The notes under the pieces: generated by a model
What the model was told of the DNA's origin: nothing
Database searches by the model: none
The model's input: the letters and a program-made list of their open reading frames with translations, nothing else
DNA from: Candidatus Falkowiibacteriota bacterium
GTDB taxonomy: Bacteria > Patescibacteriota > Patescibacteriia > JACRDY01
Length of the DNA: 7,858 bases
Assembly: GCA_016218485.1 (NCBI GenBank)
Contig: JACRDY010000007.1
Coordinates: 1 to 7,858 of the forward strand
Direction: 5' to 3'
Part shown: piece after piece, positions 1 to 3,344 of the stretch
Layout of the letters: the number at the start of each line of letters is the position of its first letter
Position numbering within the stretch: the stretch's first letter is position 1
Made by a program: the position numbers and the translations under genes

Positions 1-327
1 CATGTTCATGTGATTATGGTGATTGACCACCCGAACGATGGCAATACGCCCGTAGGGACAACCCTAGGGTTGTCCCTACAATCCCGACAAAATCTGTCCC
101 TACCGCCCAAACCACCGATATATTACCGCCAGAAGAATTTATTATCTAAATCAATCTGCGCGTTCAAAACCACCTCGTCAAAATTGATCCACCGATCAGG
201 GTTAAAGGCATTTGCCTGGCAACGGTCGTTTTATGACAGGATCATTCGTGATGATAGGGAATATGTAACAATATGTGAGTATATTGGAAACAACCCGGGG
301 AATTGGGAAATGGATGGGAATAATTAA
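1..327 (+). CDS. REP-associated tyrosine transposase (RAYT, Y1/HUH family), 5'-truncated by the window edge
   Basis: This is the C-terminal part of a single-strand DNA transposase of the IS200-like Y1 superfamily, which cuts and rejoins DNA at REP-type palindromes. The frame is open from base 1 and begins His-Val-His-Val-Ile-Met-Val, the HUH metal-binding motif of the family (usually preceded by a Met-Pro-Asn start of the strand). Further on come the conserved blocks ICAFKTTSSKLI (helix after the active site), WQRSFYDRIIRD (W at 217-219) and YIGNNPGNWEMD near the end, matching the family's WQ..FYD..IR and YI..NP..W signature. The stop TAA is at 325-327 and falls inside the terminator stem. 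The ATG at base 10 is internal; the true start lies outside the window. Oddly, the linker between the HUH motif and the C-terminal helices is encoded by a perfect palindrome (52-79), giving a low-complexity VGTTLGLSLQ segment. Whether the gene is intact upstream cannot be seen. Family identity is confident. Confidence 0.85.
   Translation, partial: HVHVIMVIDHPNDGNTPVGTTLGLSLQSRQNLSLPPKPPIYYRQKNLLSKSICAFKTTSSKLIHRSGLKAFAWQRSFYDRIIRDDREYVTICEYIGNNPGNWEMDGNN
52..79. repeat. 28-bp perfect palindrome inside the transposase gene (REP-like)
   Basis: The sequence GTAGGGACAACC, then CTAG, then GGTTGTCCCTAC is its own reverse complement over 28 bases. A further copy of TGTCCCTAC follows at 95-103. It stays in frame with the transposase and is translated as VGTTLGLSL. 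From memory, similar 'GTAGGG..ACC' palindromes occur in many bacterial genomes, often in or beside IS200-like transposase genes; that link was not searched here. It could be a target or recognition hairpin for this transposase. Confidence 0.85.
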
Positions 328-360
328 AAAATCCGACGAGAAGAAAAGTCGGATTTTTTT
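326..360. terminator. Bidirectional rho-independent terminator between the transposase gene and tyrS
   Basis: A 12-bp perfect stem AAAAAATCCGAC (326-337) / GTCGGATTTTTT (348-359) encloses a 10-nt loop. The stem carries A6 on one side and a T run on the other, so it gives a hairpin followed by U residues on either strand. It starts within the transposase stop codon and ends 6 nt beyond the tyrS stop codon (366-368), so it serves both convergent genes. Confidence 0.9.
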
Positions 361-365
361 AAGGA

Positions 366-1586
366 CTACGCAAACCTCACCTGCGCGAACTGCCGCTTAC
401 CACGACGCAACACCGTGCCATCAGCAACAGTAACCAAACCGTCAGCGGTCACTACTCCCCCATCAATCGCCAATCCTTTCTCGGCGATCAAACGCCGGGC
501 CTCGGACTTGCTCTTGACCAGCCCGGCCGCGAGGAACAAGTCAACGATGGGTATTTTAGCTTGAGATTTTTTTAGACGCACGAGCGGCAGATCATCCGGC
601 GTTTCTTTCTGCTGAACGGTTCTGGCGAAGTAATCACGAGCTTTGCTCGCCCCAGGCTTACCAACTAACCCTTCAATGATGGTAAGCGCCAGCCGAGCCT
701 TCACATCGCGGGGATTCAGCCCAGCCTTCATATCTTTTTCCAACTGGCGCACTTCCGCCATTGGCACGTCAGTCAGCATTTCAAACGCGGGAAGAATCAT
801 AGCGTCAGACCAGGTCATTATTTTGGTATACATTGCTTCAGAAGTATCTCGCAGTGTCACCATGTTACCCTCAGTCTTACCCATTTTCTTGCCGGTAGGG
901 TCAACGAGTAATTTCGTGGTTAAAACAAATTTTTCTTTGTGCTTCAACTTTTTCATCAGTGTCCTACCAGCCAGCATATTGAACATCTGGTCATTACCAC
1001 CGACTTCCATATCCACGTCCATGGCCACGCTGTCATAGGCCTGCATCAATGGATAAAAAAATTCATGAAGGTACAAATCGTGCCCTTCAGCCATCCGCTG
1101 CTTAAACATCCCCCGAGCCAGTGTTTGCTGGGCGGTAAAATGAGTGGCTAGCTGCGTTAAATCTGTTAAATTTAATTTAGATAACCATCGAGAGTTGAAT
1201 TGTAACTTGATGGCATTCATTCCCTGAAATCGTAAAATAGTACTAGCTTGTTTTTGGTACCCTTTGGCGTTCGCTAAAACTTGCTGCCGCGTCAACGGCT
1301 TGCGCGCCTCGGACTTGCCGGTCGGGTCGCCAATCATGGCAGTGAAATCACCGATCAGGAGAATCACCTCGTGGCCCAAATCTTGCAGCTGCCGCAGTTT
1401 GCGCAGCACGACCATGTGGCCCAAATGCAGTGTCGGCCCGGTCGGATCAATACCATTGTAGATACGGAGCCGCTCCCCGGACAGCAGTTTCTTGCGCAGG
1501 GCCTCCGGCGTCGGGTAAATATTCTCCACCCCGCGGGTCAGGAATTGCTCGATCAATTTTTTGTCAGTCTTGATTTTTTTTGCCAT
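366..1586 (-). CDS. tyrS: Tyrosyl-tRNA synthetase
   Basis: A class I aminoacyl-tRNA synthetase of 406 aa that charges tRNA-Tyr with tyrosine in the cytoplasm, at the usual length for the bacterial enzyme. The nucleotide-binding fold starts at residues 43-57, YNGIDPTGPTLHLGH, with HLGH (54-57) as the HIGH signature. LLIGDFTAMIGDPTGKS (76-92) and the tyrosine-pocket region AYDSVAMDVDMEVGGNDQ (183-200) are family-typical. The KMSKS loop appears as KMGKT (234-238), followed by EGN. A C-terminal S4 RNA-binding domain is visible at about 347-400 (VDLFLAAGLVKSKSEARRLI). The FDPTxPxLHLGH pattern and GGNDQ suggest the TyrS type 2 subgroup. The ATG at 1586 gives the expected short N-terminus; there is only weak Shine-Dalgarno potential upstream (TAGGT). 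The gene is transcribed alone, convergent with the transposase, with a shared terminator at its 3' end. Nothing looks broken. Confidence 0.97.
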   Translation of the reverse strand: MAKKIKTDKKLIEQFLTRGVENIYPTPEALRKKLLSGERLRIYNGIDPTGPTLHLGHMVVLRKLRQLQDLGHEVILLIGDFTAMIGDPTGKSEARKPLTRQQVLANAKGYQKQASTILRFQGMNAIKLQFNSRWLSKLNLTDLTQLATHFTAQQTLARGMFKQRMAEGHDLYLHEFFYPLMQAYDSVAMDVDMEVGGNDQMFNMLAGRTLMKKLKHKEKFVLTTKLLVDPTGKKMGKTEGNMVTLRDTSEAMYTKIMTWSDAMILPAFEMLTDVPMAEVRQLEKDMKAGLNPRDVKARLALTIIEGLVGKPGASKARDYFARTVQQKETPDDLPLVRLKKSQAKIPIVDLFLAAGLVKSKSEARRLIAEKGLAIDGGVVTADGLVTVADGTVLRRGKRQFAQVRFA

Positions 1587-1643
1587 ATACTATTTAATAC
1601 CTACACCCCTGCCGACACAAAGGCAGTGGCCACATCTCCTCTC

Positions 1644-1680
1644 GCGGATCCAGAGCCGCCCCTCGGATCCGCCTTTTTTT
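1644..1680 (+). terminator. GGATCC hairpin with T tract, terminator-like on the plus strand, inside the tyrS leader
   Basis: GCGGATCC (1644-1651) pairs with GGATCCGC (1665-1672). The stem is continued by GAG (1653-1655) with CTC (1662-1664) across a single bulged A, and seven T follow (1674-1680). It is a textbook terminator shape on the plus strand, but no plus-strand gene lies upstream; the tyrS gene runs the other way. On the minus strand the A run precedes the stem, so it would be only a GC-rich hairpin in the tyrS 5' leader. It may end an antisense transcript or be a dispersed palindrome. Confidence 0.6.
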
Positions 1681-1705
1681 ATAAAAATAACACCAATTCC
1701 TCTCC

Positions 1706-1734
1706 ATCATACAGGAAAAATAGAACGAATTCAA
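1706..1734 (-). promoter_or_regulatory. Predicted sigma70-type promoter of tyrS
   Basis: On the minus strand, -35 TTGAAT (1734-1729) and -10 TATGAT (1711-1706) are separated by exactly 17 nt. Transcription would start near 1699, giving a tyrS leader of about 110 nt that includes the GGATCC hairpin and a small CTGCC/GGCAG stem nearer the start codon. I see no T-box consensus (GGTGGTACCGCG) in this leader. Confidence 0.7.
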
Positions 1735-1766
1735 TTATTTTTTTAAACACTCATTGCTGACATTCC

Positions 1767-1817
1767 TACGGATTACTCAACCCCTACGAATTACGAATCC
1801 GTACAAATGTACGAATA
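1767..1817. repeat. TACGAAT-type short repeats with an 8-bp inverted repeat
   Basis: TACGGATT (1767-1774) is matched by its reverse complement AATCCGTA (1796-1803). TACGAA(T) occurs three times (1785, 1792 and 1810 onwards) and CGTAC/GTACG form a tight stem at 1800-1813. This is noncoding spacer with repeat character; no function can be assigned. Confidence 0.5.
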
Positions 1818-1828
1818 AACTAAAGAAT

Positions 1829-1914
1829 AGAAATTAGAAATGAGAAATGAAAGACACGGCTCGTCCCTTAGCCTGGGTTTTAAAACCCAGGTTAACCGAC
1901 AATTTCCAATTTCT
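1829..1914. repeat. Nested palindromic element
   Basis: A 20-bp perfect palindrome (1872-1891, CCTGGGTTTT and its complement) is flanked by 13-nt outer arms, AGAAATTAGAAAT (1829-1841) and ATTTCCAATTTCT (1902-1914), which are reverse complements with one mismatch. The arrangement suggests one dispersed palindromic repeat unit of about 86 bp rather than chance. There is no coding potential. Together with the neighbouring short repeats it fills the spacer between the tyrS promoter and the first small-protein promoter. Confidence 0.55.
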
Positions 1915-1989
1915 GCCTCTTTATCCTACCAAACATGGCATATCTTCAATGATTACAGGTCTATTTGAATTTTATTAACCCTGAAGCTC

Positions 1990-2018
1990 TTGACCGATTT
2001 TCGTAAAACGCCTATACT
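1990..2018 (+). promoter_or_regulatory. Strong predicted promoter of the 33-aa membrane protein gene
   Basis: TTGACC (1990-1995) and TATACT (2013-2018) are separated by exactly 17 nt, five of six matches to each consensus hexamer. Transcription would begin near 2025, leaving a short leader of about 26 nt before the ATG at 2051 with an AAGGAG site in it. Confidence 0.8.
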
Positions 2019-2050
2019 CTCTTTTACACGCATCTGGAAGGAGTCCCCGC

Positions 2051-2152
2051 ATGCACTGGGCGATCAGCGGCTTTCTCGTGTTCATTGTCATCCGCAACTG
2101 GGTCATGATTGGGGCCAGCGCATATCGCGGCTTCAAACAAAACCCGGAGTAA
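2051..2152 (+). CDS. 33-aa single-pass membrane protein (unrecognised)
   Basis: A very small gene that I do not recognise. The product begins MHWAISGFLVFIVI and is hydrophobic from about residue 3 to 24, interrupted by Arg15-Asn16, then ends in a short polar, basic tail (R26, K29, QNPE). This fits one membrane helix with the C-terminus probably in the cytoplasm. The start is well supported: AAGGAG at 2038-2043 lies 7 nt before the ATG, under a near-consensus promoter (1990-2018). The gene is followed by stem-loops and a terminator, so it is a separate transcription unit of about 210 nt. A longer frame across 1990-2256 runs through the promoter and is a shadow. It lies upstream of four more small membrane-protein genes and may belong with them. 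Size and form recall small accessory subunits such as KdpF or CydX, but I see no specific similarity. Confidence 0.75.
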   Translation: MHWAISGFLVFIVIRNWVMIGASAYRGFKQNPE

Positions 2153-2203
2153 GTCCCAGACGGGACGGCTTCTGTGGCGGGCCATCACCTTTTCGGCCCT
2201 GCC
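2153..2203 (+). other. Two stem-loops in the 3' untranslated region of the 33-aa gene
   Basis: Immediately after the stop codon, GTCCC (2153-2157) pairs with GGGAC (2162-2166) around a 4-nt loop. Then GGCGGGCC (2176-2183) pairs with GGCCCTGCC (2195-2203), with one G-U pair and one bulge. With the terminator hairpin that follows, the short transcript would carry three consecutive stem-loops, which could stabilise it or act as a small RNA. Confidence 0.45.
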
Positions 2204-2211
2204 GGTGTATT

Positions 2212-2236
2212 AACCGATTTCATTCGGTTTTTTTTT
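2212..2236 (+). terminator. Rho-independent terminator of the 33-aa gene
   Basis: AACCGA (2212-2217) and TCGGTT (2224-2229) form a 6-bp stem with a 6-nt loop, followed by an uninterrupted T run to 2236. The stem is short but the T tract is strong, so transcription of the first small gene probably ends here rather than reading into the four-gene operon. Confidence 0.75.
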
Positions 2237-2362
2237 CACAGATCACACAGATTTAAGACACAGATAGCACAGATGAATACAGATTACACAGATCTGACGT
2301 TGCGTTAGTCACGATAGGTTCTGCTTTTCAGCGGCATTTGTGTCTATCTGTACTGATCTGTG
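2237..2362. repeat. CACAGAT repeat array with an inverted counterpart
   Basis: Six copies of (C/T)ACAGAT start at 2237, 2246, 2259, 2268, 2278 and 2287, spaced 9 to 13 nt apart, about one helical turn. The opposite strand version, ATCTGT(A/G), appears at 2346 and 2356, 10 nt apart, preceded by GTGTCT. The two halves flank a non-repeat centre (about 2294-2338), so the whole could fold as a loose hairpin. From memory, CACAGATTACACAGATT-like arrays recur between genes in diverse bacteria. It separates the terminator of the 33-aa gene from the promoter of the next operon. Confidence 0.7.
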
Positions 2363-2373
2363 ATTGCTTGTTA

Positions 2374-2402
2374 TTGACTTTTTTGCCGTTTACTTATTAA
2401 AT
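2374..2402 (+). promoter_or_regulatory. Predicted promoter of the four-gene small membrane protein operon
   Basis: TTGACT (2374-2379) is followed after 17 nt by TTAAAT (2397-2402), a good -35 with a weaker -10. Transcription would start near 2409, about 24 nt before the ATG at 2433, mirroring the geometry of the promoter at 1990-2018. The right edge of the CACAGAT array (2362) lies 11 nt upstream of the -35. Confidence 0.55.
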
Positions 2403-2432
2403 AGAAACACCACCCTAACAGAGAGGTCAGAT

Positions 2433-2549
2433 ATGGAGACCTTCCAGAACCTTGCGGTCGGCATCATGCTCCTGGTACTGGGAATTGCCCTGGTCAGCGG
2501 CATCGCGGCGCCATTGGTCACGCACCTACTCCCCAAGGAGGTGAAGTGA
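2433..2549 (+). CDS. 38-aa single-pass membrane protein (unrecognised), first gene of operon
   Basis: I do not recognise this protein. It starts METFQNLAVG, has one clear hydrophobic helix at about residues 7-30 (rich in Leu, Val, Gly, Ala) and ends in a short tail with two lysines (PKEVK). I chose the ATG at 2433 because GAGAGG (2421-2426) lies 6 nt upstream. The in-frame ATG at 2364 would add 23 residues, but it lies upstream of the predicted promoter and has no ribosome site. The TGA stop (2547-2549) overlaps the ATG of the next gene by one base, and that gene's AAGGAGG site lies inside this coding region, so the two are translationally coupled. Its size and topology resemble small subunits that stabilise larger membrane complexes; that comparison is by form only. 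Confidence 0.75.
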   Translation: METFQNLAVGIMLLVLGIALVSGIAAPLVTHLLPKEVK

Positions 2550-2917
2550 TGAGCTCTCCCTCGCAAAAGAATGGGAAATGGACCATCCGGCTAGCGCAAC
2601 TGCACAGCGCCCTGATCCTGATCTGGGGCTTCGGCAGCATGCTGATCCTGCTCTGCGGACGGACCGTCTATCGCCGGATCATGCCCGCGACAGCGCGACA
2701 GCGTCTGGCCAACTGGTGGCGCCAGCCTTGGCCGCCAGCCAAAGCCGGCCTGGGGATCGCGATCGTCCTGGCAGCGGGCACCGGCTGGGAGCTGCGGCAT
2801 CAAAGCGGCCCGGGACTCCTGATTGTAGAGATCGCCTGCGCGCTCGGCGGGCTCTACTGCCTGCTGCGGCTGTTCCTGGACTGGCTGGAAGACCAAATCA
2901 GCACAATCTTGGATTGA
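2549..2917 (+). CDS. 122-aa membrane protein with about three transmembrane helices (unrecognised)
   Basis: This is the largest member of the small-protein cluster and I do not recognise it. After a polar N-terminus (SSPSQKNGK) come hydrophobic stretches at about residues 20-37 (ALILIWGFGSMLILL), 66-80 (AGLGIAIVLAAG) and 89-110 (LLIVEIACALGGLYCLLRLF). A basic, tryptophan-rich loop lies between the first two (RRIMPATARQRLANWWRQPW), and the C-terminus is acidic (DWLEDQISTILD). The ATG at 2549 is preferred: AAGGAGG (2535-2541) sits 7 nt upstream. A GTG at 2546 would add only one residue with a 4-nt spacing. The start overlaps the previous stop as TGATG. Local GC is high (38 of 60 bases at 2581-2640). 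It could be the core of a small membrane complex with its single-pass neighbours; no catalytic motif is visible. Confidence 0.8.
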   Translation: MSSPSQKNGKWTIRLAQLHSALILIWGFGSMLILLCGRTVYRRIMPATARQRLANWWRQPWPPAKAGLGIAIVLAAGTGWELRHQSGPGLLIVEIACALGGLYCLLRLFLDWLEDQISTILD

Positions 2918-2959
2918 ATGATCCAAAAGCGCACAACACAACGCGGGAGGAGAGGAACC

Positions 2960-3172
2960 ATGAGCATGCTCACGAGAATAAGTTCAAAGGCAGTGGCACG
3001 GCTGATCGATATCGTGTATGCCCTGCTGTTGATCCTGTCCGTGGCGAAATACTACGACAAGATAGCCGCGGTCATCGTCTGCTTCGTCGTCCTCGGCGCC
3101 TTCATCCTGTTTTTTGAAGGCTTGGCGGGGGTGGCTCTCTGGGAACGATTCAACCAGAACCAAGAAGAATAA
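2960..3172 (+). CDS. 70-aa membrane protein with two transmembrane helices (unrecognised)
   Basis: I do not recognise this protein. It starts MSMLTRISSKAVARLIDI and has two hydrophobic helices at about residues 15-29 and 35-52, joined by a short polar turn (KYYDK). A further apolar stretch runs to about 60, followed by a polar tail (WERFNQNQEE). The positive charges before helix 1 and the short hairpin suggest both termini inside. The ATG at 2960 has a very purine-rich ribosome site upstream (GGAGG at 2946-2950 and AGAGG at 2951-2955). The frame also has an ATG at 2918, directly after the previous stop, which would give 84 aa with a basic N-terminal extension but lacks a ribosome site. It lies 42 nt after the 122-aa gene and 17 nt before the 35-aa gene, in the same operon. 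Function is unknown. Confidence 0.78.
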   Translation: MSMLTRISSKAVARLIDIVYALLLILSVAKYYDKIAAVIVCFVVLGAFILFFEGLAGVALWERFNQNQEE

Positions 3173-3189
3173 ACCACCGGAGGGAAACC

Positions 3190-3297
3190 ATGAGCACCGG
3201 GACCATCATCGGCATCATCGCGGGCACCGTTGTGATCGTCATTGCACTGGGCATCATGGCGCTCTTCGCCCACACCAACTACCTGAACCGCCTCTGA
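3190..3297 (+). CDS. 35-aa single-pass membrane protein (unrecognised), last gene of operon
   Basis: A tiny protein that I do not recognise. It begins MSTGTIIGIIAGTVVIVI, has one membrane helix at about residues 5-27 with repeated Gly (a glycine-zipper look that could favour helix packing), and ends in a short polar tail (AHTNYLNRL). GGAGG at 3179-3183 lies 6 nt before the ATG, and the gene follows the 70-aa gene after 17 nt, so it is a real operon member despite its size. The TGA stop at 3295-3297 is closely followed by a strong hairpin (3306-3335). The form resembles KdpF-like accessory peptides, but no partner ATPase or oxidase lies nearby, so this is not a functional call. Confidence 0.75.
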   Translation: MSTGTIIGIIAGTVVIVIALGIMALFAHTNYLNRL

Positions 3298-3305
3298 ACG
3301 CAAAG

Positions 3306-3335
3306 CCCCCGTCTCGTCGCATGACGAGTCGGGGG
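3306..3335. terminator. Strong hairpin between the small-protein operon and valS
   Basis: CCCCCGTCTCGTC (3306-3318) and GACGAGTCGGGGG (3323-3335) pair over 13 positions with a single T-T mismatch, around the loop GCAT. It lies 9 nt after the stop of the last small gene and 9 nt before the valS stop codon. Neither strand has a full U tract next to it (TCAATAATTTT on plus, CTTTG on minus), so it may be a weak intrinsic terminator, or mainly a 3'-end protecting hairpin for both converging transcripts. Confidence 0.65.
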
Positions 3336-3344
3336 TCAATAATT

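Noticed and set aside
1587..1700. A T-box riboswitch in the tyrS leader
   Set aside because: The leader has a GC-rich hairpin with a passing resemblance (GGATCCGCG), but no GGTGGTACCGCG box and no terminator in the tyrS direction.
1990..2256. An 88-codon plus-strand frame
   Set aside because: It runs through the promoter and terminator of the 33-aa gene, has no ribosome site, and its translation has no membrane or domain character; the 33-aa frame inside it fits all signals better.
2237..2362. A CRISPR array
   Set aside because: The repeat unit is only 7 bases with 9-13 nt spacing and inverted copies; there are no 25-40 bp repeats with unique spacers and no cas genes.
2578..3117. A 179-codon plus-strand frame overlapping the 122-aa and 70-aa genes
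   Set aside because: No ribosome site, and a translation rich in Arg, Pro and Ala typical of an out-of-frame reading of GC-rich sequence. The overlapped genes have strong starts and hydrophobic helices.
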